Below are positions 1-7,493 of a DNA stretch of 39,868 nucleotides, in pieces (positions within the stretch are counted from its first letter, which is position 1; each line of letters starts with the position of its first letter). Below the pieces are notes generated by a model. That model did no database searches. It had not been told where the DNA came from and saw nothing but the letters and a program-made list of their open reading frames with translations. This DNA is from an uncultured Oscillospiraceae bacterium (GTDB lineage Bacteria > Bacillota > Clostridia > Oscillospirales > Oscillospiraceae). The stretch lies in NCBI GenBank assembly GCA_900762005.1, contig CAAFEV010000196.1, positions 1-39,868 of the forward strand, given 5' to 3'. The translations under genes were made by a program, and so were the position numbers.

Positions 1-92
1 AAATGCGTCACATGTTGGTGCCGTCTCTTTTACACGTTTACACAATGCCTGCCCGGGAGGCCCGAACAAACGGATTTTCTCCGGTAGAATCC

Positions 93-117
93 GCACAGTT
101 TAATGCTGTGCCTTTTC
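93..117 (+). terminator. Weak hairpin with T-rich tail
   Basis: A 6-bp stem (GCACAG at 93-98 with CTGTGC at 106-111) is followed by CTTTTCGTTATTTTT. Read rightward it could end transcription entering from the left edge. It lies next to the 3' end of the leftward regulator gene. The stem is short, so this is tentative. Nothing else is recognised in bases 1-118. Confidence 0.3.
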
Positions 118-118
118 G

Positions 119-376
119 TTATTTTTCGGGCGGGAATTTCAGGAGGAGATACGGTTCGATTTGCAGAACCGCGGAGATGTTCAGCAGCAGGTCGAGCGAG
201 AGCCCGCGGTTCATGTTCGGGGCTTCAATCGCGCCCATATGCTGCCTGCTGATGCCGACCAGCTCGGCAACCTGCTCCTGCGACAGCCGCCGTTTCTTTC
301 GGTAATAGGAAATCGCATAGCCAATCTCCGTCAGCTTCTCCGTGTTGTCAAATTGCATCGCTTTCAATGGCTCCAT
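119..376 (-). CDS. Xre/Cro-type HTH transcriptional regulator
   Basis: The 85-residue protein is almost entirely one helix-turn-helix domain (about residues 16-75). It has the family pattern of an SYYRKKRRLSQEQVAEL helix, a GISRQHMGAIE recognition helix, and a LSLDLLLNISAVLQIEP tail. Such proteins bind operator DNA, often as dimers. No sensor or metabolite-binding domain is attached, so its signal is unknown. The first ATG is chosen because AAGGGGGC lies about 8 bases upstream; Met7 is an alternative. It is divergent from the next gene, and the roughly 110-base gap between them may hold its operator. The family call is firm; the target is not known. Confidence 0.85.
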   Translation of the reverse strand: MEPLKAMQFDNTEKLTEIGYAISYYRKKRRLSQEQVAELVGISRQHMGAIEAPNMNRGLSLDLLLNISAVLQIEPYLLLKFPPEK

Positions 377-448
377 TGCGCCGCCCCCTTTTCTTTCTCC
401 TATTTTACTTGGAGGACAGAAAAAACAAAAGCATTTGCAACACGACTA

Positions 449-477
449 TTGACGTTTTTACAACGACAATATATAAT
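449..477 (+). promoter_or_regulatory. Vegetative promoter for the 97-residue ORF
   Basis: TTGACG, a 17-base spacer and TATAAT form a near-consensus sigma-A promoter, preceded by an A-rich stretch. The expected start point is near 484, only about 7 bases before the ATG at 491. Confidence 0.75.
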
Positions 478-490
478 TTAAACACGAAAA

Positions 491-784
491 ATGACGAATG
501 AGGTGAGAGAAACGGATAACCAAAAGGAGCGGCTGCTGCAGACAGCAGCGCAACTATACGCGCTCGGCATTGCGCTGGAAAAAGCGCGCAGAGAGCTGAG
601 CGCTCTGGTGCAGGCAGGTGAGCCGTATACATCGGAGCGAATGCACAAGGCTCTGAAACAGGCGCAGGAGATACAGGCGCAATGGGAGCTGACAGAGCAA
701 AGGTATTTATCCATGCGAGGGAAATTATCGAGCAAGAGCGGAGAAAATGTGCTTTTTCGGGAAAAAACCGAAAATAACAGTTGA
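491..784 (+). CDS. Small charged coiled-coil-like protein
   Basis: I do not recognise a family for this 97-residue protein. It is rich in Glu, Gln, Lys and Arg, with no Cys, membrane segment or signal peptide. Residues about 10-75 have heptad-like spacing of Leu and Ala typical of an alpha-helical coiled coil. It sits just upstream of rpsF, and its last codons overlap the rpsF promoter. A strong promoter at 449-477 points at it. The ATG at 491 has no Shine-Dalgarno sequence and a leader of only a few bases, so translation may be nearly leaderless; the in-frame GTG at 503 is another possible start. Coding status is likely but not certain. Confidence 0.5.
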   Translation: MTNEVRETDNQKERLLQTAAQLYALGIALEKARRELSALVQAGEPYTSERMHKALKQAQEIQAQWELTEQRYLSMRGKLSSKSGENVLFREKTENNS

Positions 785-809
785 CAAGCTTCCTATTTCC
801 AAGTAAAAT
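781..809 (+). promoter_or_regulatory. rpsF-ssb-rpsR promoter
   Basis: TTGACA, a 17-base spacer and TAAAAT match the sigma-A consensus well. The -35 box overlaps the stop codon of the preceding small ORF. It fits the ribosomal operon that begins at 889. Confidence 0.75.
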
Positions 810-816
810 AGACAAG

Positions 817-888
817 CCTGCAAATGCGGGCAATCCTTGCCGCCGGCGCGATCGGCGGCCAAAAGTCCAAAAGGAGGTGCAAACAACA
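817..888 (+). promoter_or_regulatory. rpsF leader, possible S6:S18 autoregulatory hairpin
   Basis: The untranslated leader holds a GC-rich inverted repeat (GCCGCC near 839-845 with GGCGGC near 854-859) before the AAAGGAGG ribosome-binding site. rpsF leaders in many bacteria carry a hairpin bound by the S6:S18 complex that shows a CCG element. A CCG is present here, but I cannot confirm the covariance-model fold by eye. Confidence 0.3.
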
Positions 889-1185
889 ATGGCTAAGATT
901 TCCGGCAAGTATGAGATCGTCTATATCATCGACCCTGCAAAGGGCGAAGAGGGTATTGCCGCTCTTGTGGAAAAGTTCAAGGTGATGGTTGAGGCAGAGG
1001 GTACTCTCACGGGTATCGAAGAGTGGGGCAATCGCCGTCTGGCGTATCCCATCAACGACCTGAACGAGGGTTACTATGTCCTGATGAATTGCGAATGCAA
1101 GCCCGAGCTCCCCGCAGAGCTCGACCGTGTATTCAAGATTACCGACGGCATTATGCGCTCCATTATCGTCGCTGTCGAAGCGTAA
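889..1185 (+). CDS. rpsF: 30S ribosomal protein S6
   Basis: This is the 98-residue S6 protein, which pairs with S18 on the platform of the 30S subunit. It has the usual YEIVYIIDP start, the EEWGNRRLAYPI segment and the YYVLMNCE strand of the family's ferredoxin-like fold. An upstream in-frame ATG at 781 would add 36 residues of promoter and leader sequence, so the ATG at 889 is chosen; it has AAAGGAGG about 10 bases upstream. It is first in the conserved rpsF-ssb-rpsR operon. Length and sequence are ordinary. Confidence 0.97.
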   Translation: MAKISGKYEIVYIIDPAKGEEGIAALVEKFKVMVEAEGTLTGIEEWGNRRLAYPINDLNEGYYVLMNCECKPELPAELDRVFKITDGIMRSIIVAVEA

Positions 1186-1197
1186 GGAGGCAACGAA

Positions 1198-1668
1198 ATG
1201 TTGAACCAAATCGTGATTATGGGCCGTCTGACCCGTGACCCCGAGCTCCGCCGCACCGGCACCGGCGTCGCCGTGGCATCGTTCACGCTGGCTGTGGACC
1301 GCGATTTTACAAGTGGCGCAAGCGGTGAGCGTGAAACGGATTTCATTGATATCGTCGCATGGCGCAATACGGCTGAATTTGTCAGCAAGTATTTCGCCAA
1401 GGGACGCATGGCAGTGGTATCCGGCAGACTTCAAATTCGCAACTGGAACGACAAAGAGGGCAATAAACGGCGCAGCGCAGAGGTGATTGCCGACAATGTC
1501 TACTTTGGAGACTCCAAGCGCGACGGTGACAGCTCCTATTCCGCCCCGGCTTACGGCTCCGCGCCTGCTGCTCCGGCGAATTACAGCGATGCTGCCCCCG
1601 CGGCTGCTCCCGTTGCGGCATCCGATTTTGCAATGATTGAGGATGACGACAATCAGCTGCCGTTCTGA
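1198..1668 (+). CDS. ssb: Single-stranded DNA-binding protein
   Basis: The 156-residue protein has an N-terminal OB fold (about residues 1-105: MLNQIVIMGRLTRDPELR, then FIDIVAWRN and KGRMAVVSGRLQIR). A low-complexity Ala/Pro/Ser/Tyr linker follows, and then an acidic C-terminal tip ending DDDNQLPF. That tip is the docking peptide used by SSB to recruit replication and repair proteins. It lies between rpsF and rpsR, the standard Firmicutes arrangement, 12 bases after rpsF and with its own AAGGAGG site. It coats single-stranded DNA as a tetramer in this family. Confidence 0.97.
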   Translation: MLNQIVIMGRLTRDPELRRTGTGVAVASFTLAVDRDFTSGASGERETDFIDIVAWRNTAEFVSKYFAKGRMAVVSGRLQIRNWNDKEGNKRRSAEVIADNVYFGDSKRDGDSSYSAPAYGSAPAAPANYSDAAPAAAPVAASDFAMIEDDDNQLPF

Positions 1669-1711
1669 GTGAACTTTTCTACCTGAGTATTGTAAGAAGG
1701 AGGATTTCATC

Positions 1712-1954
1712 ATGGCTATGTACGCTAACGATAAGGCTCGTCCGCGTAAGCGCAAGAAGGTCTGTAACTTCTGCGTCGATAAGGCAACGACCATCGATTT
1801 TAAGGATTACGGCAAGCTCCGCCGCTATACGTCCGAGCGCGGTAAGATTCTTCCGCGCCGCACGACCGGCACCTGTGCTGCACATCAGCGTCTTCTGACC
1901 ATCGCCATCAAGCGCGCCCGTCAGATTGCCCTGCTGCCCTACGTTGCAGACTGA
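1712..1954 (+). CDS. rpsR: 30S ribosomal protein S18
   Basis: This is the 80-residue S18 protein. It keeps the Cys-containing, zinc-binding form of the family (KVCNFCVDK near residues 19-27 and TGTCAAHQ near residues 57-64) and the conserved KILPRRTTGTC segment. S18 binds S6 and 16S rRNA in the small subunit platform. The start at 1712 has AGAAGGAGG upstream. It ends the operon and is followed by a strong terminator. Confidence 0.97.
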   Translation: MAMYANDKARPRKRKKVCNFCVDKATTIDFKDYGKLRRYTSERGKILPRRTTGTCAAHQRLLTIAIKRARQIALLPYVAD

Positions 1955-1981
1955 TCCGAGCCGAATCAAAAAATGTTACAC

Positions 1982-2022
1982 AAACCCGCGCTGCAAGCGA
2001 TTTGCAGTGCGGGTTTTGCTGC
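1982..2022 (+). terminator. Terminator of the rpsF operon
   Basis: A 15-base arm at 1982-1996 (AAACCCGCGCTGCAA) pairs with 2002-2016 with one G-T mismatch, and the 3' arm runs into TTTTGCTGCTTTTT. Confidence 0.85.
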
Positions 2023-2070
2023 TTTTTGGTTCTGTTGTAAATATTGGGATATCGTGTGCATTGTAGGGGA

Positions 2071-2232
2071 CTCTCTCTCCCTCAGGCACGGCTGCGCCGC
2101 GCCAGATCTCGCTGCGGCTCGGTCACGTTTCGGCTCTGACCTGCCACCGGCAGGTCATTCACTACCGAAACGCCGCTTCGCTACCCTCGTCAGAGGGAGC
2201 CAAGGGCGAGGGACGAAGGACGGAGACGGGGA
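2071..2232. repeat. Interspersed palindromic repeat, copy 1, carrying an inserted hairpin
   Basis: The ends CTCTCTCCCTCAG (2073-2085) and CCCTCGTCAGAGGGAGCC (about 2184-2201) also occur at 24246-24297 in this window. In the other copy the GCCGCGCCAG half is followed directly by CTCCCTCGTCAG. Here about 80 bases (2105-2183) intervene, themselves an inverted repeat: CGTTTCGG (2126-2133) with CCGAAACG (2165-2172) around GACCTGCC/GGCAGGTC. A G-rich tail follows to about 2232. It is non-coding and lies between converging operons. In the rest of the 1955-2383 gap I see only a short GGCGGG/CCCGCC hairpin at 2236-2255. Confidence 0.75.
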
Positions 2233-2383
2233 AACGGCGGGAGCAAGCCCCCGCCCTGCAAGACAGCCCCAGCTTTTGGCATAAAACCTGCTTTTTACAG
2301 TTCTGTCATAGCAGAGAGGCAAACGCCGCGCTCCGGCATTGGTTGCAGCGCAGGCCTGTAAAACGGGTTCAGACCGCAGCAGG

Positions 2384-2908
2384 CTAATCAAGCAAATCGC
2401 GGCGTTCCATGTCTGCGCGAAGCGTCCCGATTGCCTTATGGCAGAGATAACGGACATTGGCATAGCTCAGGCACAGCTTTTCGGCAATATCCCGGTGCGC
2501 CAGCCTGTCGTAATAGTGCAGCACAATAATTTGCCGTTCCCGCTCCGGCAGCGCGGTCAGCGCGTCTGCCAGTGCGTCGCAGACAGCCTCGCGGCAGAGG
2601 CGTTCATCGTCCCCGGCAGATTGGGAAAGCAGCGTATCCAGCACCTCCGGTTCAACGTCGGCAACATATTTTCCGTGTGTTGCGCCCCGGCGCAGATAAT
2701 CGCGCAGGGTATTGTTGGCGATGGTATAGAGCCACGTCGATACGGCGGCCTTTTGTGCGTCGAAGGTCGCCAGGGCGGTCAGTGCCTTGGCGAAAACCTC
2801 GGAGGTCAAATCCTGCGCATCATGCGGATGATGAATGCGCGCGCTGATGTAGGACAGAACCTTGTCGTGGTAATCACTGTAGATACATTCAAAGCTCAGT
2901 TCCGTCAT
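2384..2908 (-). CDS. ECF-type RNA polymerase sigma factor
   Basis: The 174-residue protein has sigma region 2 (about residues 5-75: YHDKVLSYISARIHHPHDAQDLTSEVFAKALTAL style) and region 4 (about residues 115-168: ALPERERQIIVLHYYD, then a DIAEKLCLSYANVRYLCHKA helix-turn-helix). There is no region 1.1 or 3, as expected of an extracytoplasmic-function sigma factor. The ATG at 2908 is preferred over one 21 bases upstream because GGAGCAGAATC lies just before it. It overlaps the end of the 67-residue gene by 20 bases and is last in the leftward exporter operon, so it is probably co-transcribed. Its promoters are unknown; control of the peptide cluster is an inference from position. Confidence 0.9.
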   Translation of the reverse strand: MTELSFECIYSDYHDKVLSYISARIHHPHDAQDLTSEVFAKALTALATFDAQKAAVSTWLYTIANNTLRDYLRRGATHGKYVADVEPEVLDTLLSQSAGDDERLCREAVCDALADALTALPERERQIIVLHYYDRLAHRDIAEKLCLSYANVRYLCHKAIGTLRADMERRDLLD

Positions 2909-3092
2909 GATTCTGCTCCGACAAGTCAAAATGCTTGGGTGTCGCCTCCCCGGCAGCCCAGATATCCGCCTCTGCGTCGGTCAAAGCGCGCCCCTGCGCA
3001 AGCTCCGCATGGGTGCGGTCAATCACCGCGCCCAGATGTGCTGTGCCCGCAAATTTCTGATAATCGAAAATTCTTGCAAGCTTCAATTCCAT
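2889..3092 (-). CDS. 67-residue protein between exporter and sigma factor
   Basis: I do not recognise a named family. The start is the ATG at 3092, with a strong GTAGGAGG site 6-8 bases upstream; longer in-frame extensions run back into the ABC gene. The N-terminus (MELKLARIFDYQKFAG) is basic and hydrophobic, and the tail is acidic and polar. Residues about 37-49 (ALTDAEADIWAAG) resemble the LTDDVIDLISGG leader segment of peptide 1 in this cluster, though without a double Gly. It has no Cys. It lies 10 bases after the ABC gene and overlaps the sigma gene by 20 bases. It could be a sigma-factor partner or a secreted small peptide; the sequence cannot decide. Confidence 0.7.
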   Translation of the reverse strand: MELKLARIFDYQKFAGTAHLGAVIDRTHAELAQGRALTDAEADIWAAGEATPKHFDLSEQNHDGTEL

Positions 3093-3102
3093 ATGGTTCC
3101 TC

Positions 3103-5286
3103 CTACTTCTTCTCCGTGCCGGCATCCACGCGCTGCCGCGCAACCAGCTCGCTGAAAAATCCGTTTTTGGCAAGCAGCTCGTCATAGGTGCCGTCCTCGA
3201 TAATTTTTCCCTTGTCCAGCACTAAAATCCGGTCGCACTGCCGTATGGTGGAAAGCCGGTGCGCAATCACAATTCTGGTGCAGCGCAGACTATCCAGCGA
3301 TTGCGAAACCTGCTTTTGCGTGATGTTGTCCAACGCCGAGGTCGCCTCATCAAAGAAGAGAATGCGCGGCTTCGGTGCAATGGCGCGGGCAATCAGCAGA
3401 CGCTGCCGCTGTCCGCCCGAGATGCCGCCCGAGCCCTCGGAAATAATCGTGTGCATCTGCATCGGCATGGCGCGGATATCGTCGGCAATTCCCGCCATTT
3501 CCGCCGCCGCCCAAGCCTCATCAAGCGTCAGCCATGGCGCGGTAATCACGATGTTCGAGAAGATATCGCCGGAAAAGAGCTTGCCGTTCTGCATCACCGA
3601 GCCGATGCTGCGGCGCAGGGATTTCAAATCCAATGCGGAAATATCCTTGCCGTCATAGTAAATCGCGCCCTTTTGCGGCGTTTCAAAGCCTAAGAGCAGC
3701 CGCATCAGTGTGGACTTTCCGCAGCCGGTCGTGCCGACAATGGCGATATACTGTCCGCTTCGGATTTTCAGGCTGAGGTTGTCAATCACGAGCGGCGCAT
3801 TTTCGTCATAGCGGAAGGAGACATTGTTGACCTCGATTGCGCCCGTGAGCCGTGTGACGACCTTTTTCCCCTGTGATATTTCCGGTACCGACTTTAAAAT
3901 CGGCTCAACCATGTGCAGGGTCGGCCGGATGTCCGCAATTTGCACCGCCATGCCCGCCAGCTGCAAAAATGCGCCGACCACCATGCCGTAGGCGGCATTG
4001 AACGCCATATATTCCGCGACGGAGATTTTCGCCCGCACAGCAAGAAAGTAGATAACCGCCACGCCGATTGCAGAAATAAAGGAGGACACCGCCGCATACG
4101 CCTGCGGATAGTACTTATACGTCAGTACGTTTTTATACAGCCCCGCCCACTTGGCAAAGGCGCGTTTTTCCGCGCCGGAGATTTTGACCTTCTGAATGCC
4201 GGAGAACAGCGAATACACCAGACCGCTCTCCTTCGCGCGCGCCTCGAGCAGCTTATCGGAGCACTTCATCTGCCAGACCGTGACCAGTACCGCAAAGCCG
4301 CAGGTCGCTAAAATAATCAGAATCGCCGGCAGCGCCAGCGCAGCGGAATAGTCAAAAATCTGGAACAGATAGACCAGAGAAAAAGCCGCGCTGAGCCCGG
4401 AGGCGAGCACAATCTCCACGAGCAAATCACAGAGCTTGGCAACGCCGGCCGTGCGGCTTGCCAGATTACCCGCGCCATAGCCCTTGAAAAAGCCGGCAGG
4501 CAGGGAGAGCACGCGCATCATCGTCGCCGCTTCGACGGCGATTTTCAACTTGGTCTGAATACGCGAAAGCATCAGGGATTTTGTGATGCCGAGCAGCGTG
4601 CTCGACACGGTAACGCCGAGCAGCAGCACCGCCGCCGCCAGCAAAAGCGCGGTGCTTTCGCTGAAAATCACCTGTCCGAACACCAGACTGTTGGTATATG
4701 CCGTCAGAAGTCCGATAAGCGCAACTGCCGCCGTTGCCGCCGCAAGAAACACATAGTCCGCAACTGAGAGCACATTGCCGATATAGCGCACAAGGTCGCC
4801 CGCAGTCATTGCCCGCAGGGGGAAGGGCTTATAAAAACAGATTGCCTCGCCGGTAAACCGTGCGGCGTTTTTGCGGTTGACGCGCACGCGCTTGCCCAGC
4901 GTCTTATCGTAATAGGTATAGCCGGAGAATCTGCCGGGAATCAGGGCGACAACGCCGTCCGGCGTTGCGCAAAGCAGCGCGCCGTAGCCGTCGCGGTACC
5001 AGCTTCCCTCCAGCTGCACCGTGCGGCGCATAATGCCGGAGGGGCGCAGAAGAAATTCCAGAATGTCGTTCAGGCCGCGCAGCTTGTCGGGCAGCTCCTG
5101 CATGGGTACGCGGTAAAAATCAAGGATTTCCTGCACGGCATCCGCCGTGCGCTTGGTATCGTCCGCCATCGCCGCGTCAAAGGGGTCCTTGCCCGTAACG
5201 ACCCCTGCCATCGCCGCAAACGCGGCAGAGAAGGCCGCATCGTCATGCACCATCCGCTGCTTTATTTGTTCGTCAAACCATCCCAT
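3103..5286 (-). CDS. NHLM-type peptide export ABC transporter, ATP-binding/permease
   Basis: A 727-residue half-transporter. An N-terminal cytoplasmic region of about 180 residues without a C39 protease is followed by five to six membrane helices (about residues 185-450) and an ABC ATPase domain. The ATPase has Walker A GTTGCGKST, signature ISGGQRQR, Walker B ILFFDEATSALD and an AHRLS switch. This arrangement matches the second ABC protein of NHLM bacteriocin export systems, which works with a peptidase-bearing partner. That partner is directly upstream, 13 bases away. It probably moves a processed peptide across the membrane. The family call comes from architecture and neighbours rather than a profile search. 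Confidence 0.88.
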   Translation of the reverse strand: MGWFDEQIKQRMVHDDAAFSAAFAAMAGVVTGKDPFDAAMADDTKRTADAVQEILDFYRVPMQELPDKLRGLNDILEFLLRPSGIMRRTVQLEGSWYRDGYGALLCATPDGVVALIPGRFSGYTYYDKTLGKRVRVNRKNAARFTGEAICFYKPFPLRAMTAGDLVRYIGNVLSVADYVFLAAATAAVALIGLLTAYTNSLVFGQVIFSESTALLLAAAVLLLGVTVSSTLLGITKSLMLSRIQTKLKIAVEAATMMRVLSLPAGFFKGYGAGNLASRTAGVAKLCDLLVEIVLASGLSAAFSLVYLFQIFDYSAALALPAILIILATCGFAVLVTVWQMKCSDKLLEARAKESGLVYSLFSGIQKVKISGAEKRAFAKWAGLYKNVLTYKYYPQAYAAVSSFISAIGVAVIYFLAVRAKISVAEYMAFNAAYGMVVGAFLQLAGMAVQIADIRPTLHMVEPILKSVPEISQGKKVVTRLTGAIEVNNVSFRYDENAPLVIDNLSLKIRSGQYIAIVGTTGCGKSTLMRLLLGFETPQKGAIYYDGKDISALDLKSLRRSIGSVMQNGKLFSGDIFSNIVITAPWLTLDEAWAAAEMAGIADDIRAMPMQMHTIISEGSGGISGGQRQRLLIARAIAPKPRILFFDEATSALDNITQKQVSQSLDSLRCTRIVIAHRLSTIRQCDRILVLDKGKIIEDGTYDELLAKNGFFSELVARQRVDAGTEKK

Positions 5287-5299
5287 TTCCGCATCCCCC

Positions 5300-7483
5300 C
5301 TATTCGCTGGTAATCAGTCTGGTATACAGACCGCCGAGCGCAAACAGCTCGTCATGCGTACCGCGCTCGACGACCCTGCCGCGATCCATGACGATAATTT
5401 CATCGCAGTCGCGGATGGTGGAAAGGCGGTGCGCCACAACAATGCAGGTAATGCCGCGATCCTTGATGGATTTGACAACCTCATATTCCGTCTTTGCGTC
5501 CAGCGCACTGGTTGCCTCGTCCATGATGATAATTGTCGGGTCCTGCGCCAGAACGCGGGCAATTTCCATTCTCTGCCGCTGTCCGCCGGAGAAGTCCTTG
5601 CCGCCCTCCATGATTTTGTACTGATAGCCGCCGTCACGCTGCATGATGTCCTCATGAATCTGCGCATCGCGTGCCGCCATAATCATTTCAAAGTCCTCAA
5701 TGGAGGGATCCCACATCTTGATGTTGTTCGCAATCGTGTCCTCAAAGAGGATAATATCCTGATCGACCACCGCCAGAGAGCCGGTAAAAACCTCGCGGTT
5801 GATTTCGCCGATGGGCTTTCCGTCAAAGAGAATTTCGCCGCTCCACGGCTTGTAAAGACCGGAAATCAGCTTGGACAGCGTGGATTTTCCGCAGCCCGAG
5901 GAGCCGACAAAGGCAACGCGGCTGCCCGGTCTGAGCGTCATGCTGAAATGCTCAATCAGAGGCTTGCCGAGCCGTGCGTAGCCGAAGGTGACGTCGCGCA
6001 GCTCCACCGTGCCGGAGAGCTTGTCGTAGGACGCCTTATCCGACACATCGTTCTCGGTGTACTCCACATCGGCTGGATAGCGCAGGACATCCTCAATGCG
6101 CTCCATGTTGGTGCGCGTCTCCTGCAGCTTCTGTCCGGCGGCAATCAGCTTGCCTGCCGGGGCGGCAAAGGACGCCATATACCCCTGAAACGCCAAAATC
6201 ATGCCGACGGTAAATTCTCCGCGCATCGTTAAAAATACGCCGAGGATTAAAACCGCAATGTTGGCAAGCGAGGAAATGAAGCCCGGCAGCACGCCGAGGT
6301 ATTGGTTGATTTTCGCGTAGCGCACGTTTTGCGTATTGACGCTCGCCTGATAGCCCGCCCATTTTTCGTAATACCCGTTTTCCGCACCGGACGCCTTGAT
6401 GGACTCAATCATGCCGATGCCGTTGACGGTCATGCCCGCAAGCTTGCCGGCGTTGCGCATCTGCACGCGGGTGATGTTGACCTTTTTTGCCGCCGTCAGC
6501 CGCGCAACCAGCAGATTCAGCACAATTGAGAAAACGCCGACCACCGTCAGTATCAGGCTGTAGCGCAGCATGACAACGAAATAAACCACCATCATTATCG
6601 CATCAAGCAGCAGCGGTGCAAAGGTATTCATCAGCTCCTGCGCCACACTCTCGTTCTTCGTCTGGCGGTCGGCTATGTCGCCCGCCATGCGCTGAGAGAA
6701 AAACTCCATCGGCGCACGCAGCACGTGCCACATGAACGCGGAGTTGGAAATTATCGCCAGCTTTCCCTCCACCTTAAGCATATACAAGCCCTTAATCGCA
6801 AGCGTCAGCAGTTGAATTACCGCCAACGCCCCCAGCGCAAGGGTAAACGGATAGAGCCATTCCGGGTTCTTGCCCGCCAGCAGACGGTCAATGAACACAC
6901 GGGAAAACGCCGGATTTAACAGGCTTAACAGAATGCTGATAAAGCTGGTGGTGAGAATCAGCGCGAAGCCGACACCCGTTCCGCGCAGCCGGCTGAGCGC
7001 AAATTTCATGACGGATTGCGGCTTTCCGCCGGGGACAAATTCCTCCGTCGGGGTAATCACCATACACACGCCGGTAAAGCTGTTGTCAAACTCCTCCATC
7101 GACACGCGGATGCAGCCCTTTGCAGGGTCATTCAGCACCGCCTTGCCCTTGCGGAAGCCGTCCAGCACGACGAAGTGGTTCATATTCCAGTGGATAATGC
7201 AGGGGAATTTCCCCACCTTTTTCAGATCATCCACCTCGTAAAGATACGCCTTTGCAAGCATCCCATAGCTACGTGCGGCAATCAGAATGTTCTTCGCACT
7301 CGAGCCGTCACGGGAGACACCGCAGTCCGTGCGCACCTGTTCCAGCGGAAGAAATTTTCCGTAATACGCCAAAATCATCGTCAGCGAGGCGGCACCGCAT
7401 TCCAGTGCCTCCATCTGCATCACGACGGGCACCTTGGCACAGCCCTTTGTCACCGGGGCGGGGACTTTCCTCTTTTTTTCCAT
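5300..7483 (-). CDS. NHLM-type ABC exporter with C39 leader peptidase
   Basis: A 727-residue exporter. Residues 1-150 are a C39 cysteine peptidase with all catalytic residues in place: Cys29 in ALECGAAS, His103 in NMNHFVVLDG and Asp119 in VLNDPAKG. Six membrane helices (about residues 165-440) and an ABC ATPase follow, with Walker A GSSGCGKST, signature FSGGQRQR and Walker B IIIMDEATSALD. C39 exporters cut leaders after a Gly-Gly or Gly-Ala site during export. The best local substrate is peptide 1 (9704-9916), whose leader ends ISGG. It lies 10 bases after the HlyD-like gene in a leftward operon. Confidence 0.93.
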   Translation of the reverse strand: MEKKRKVPAPVTKGCAKVPVVMQMEALECGAASLTMILAYYGKFLPLEQVRTDCGVSRDGSSAKNILIAARSYGMLAKAYLYEVDDLKKVGKFPCIIHWNMNHFVVLDGFRKGKAVLNDPAKGCIRVSMEEFDNSFTGVCMVITPTEEFVPGGKPQSVMKFALSRLRGTGVGFALILTTSFISILLSLLNPAFSRVFIDRLLAGKNPEWLYPFTLALGALAVIQLLTLAIKGLYMLKVEGKLAIISNSAFMWHVLRAPMEFFSQRMAGDIADRQTKNESVAQELMNTFAPLLLDAIMMVVYFVVMLRYSLILTVVGVFSIVLNLLVARLTAAKKVNITRVQMRNAGKLAGMTVNGIGMIESIKASGAENGYYEKWAGYQASVNTQNVRYAKINQYLGVLPGFISSLANIAVLILGVFLTMRGEFTVGMILAFQGYMASFAAPAGKLIAAGQKLQETRTNMERIEDVLRYPADVEYTENDVSDKASYDKLSGTVELRDVTFGYARLGKPLIEHFSMTLRPGSRVAFVGSSGCGKSTLSKLISGLYKPWSGEILFDGKPIGEINREVFTGSLAVVDQDIILFEDTIANNIKMWDPSIEDFEMIMAARDAQIHEDIMQRDGGYQYKIMEGGKDFSGGQRQRMEIARVLAQDPTIIIMDEATSALDAKTEYEVVKSIKDRGITCIVVAHRLSTIRDCDEIIVMDRGRVVERGTHDELFALGGLYTRLITSE

Positions 7484-7493
7484 GACCGCGCCC

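Noticed and set aside
793..1794. 333-residue minus-strand open frame across rpsF and ssb
   Set aside because: It is antisense to three firm ribosomal/replication genes, has no ribosome-binding site and no recognisable domain; long shadow frames are expected in GC-rich DNA.
5147..6232. 361-residue plus-strand open frame opposite the C39 exporter
   Set aside because: It is antisense to two well-supported ABC genes, without a start signal or domain.
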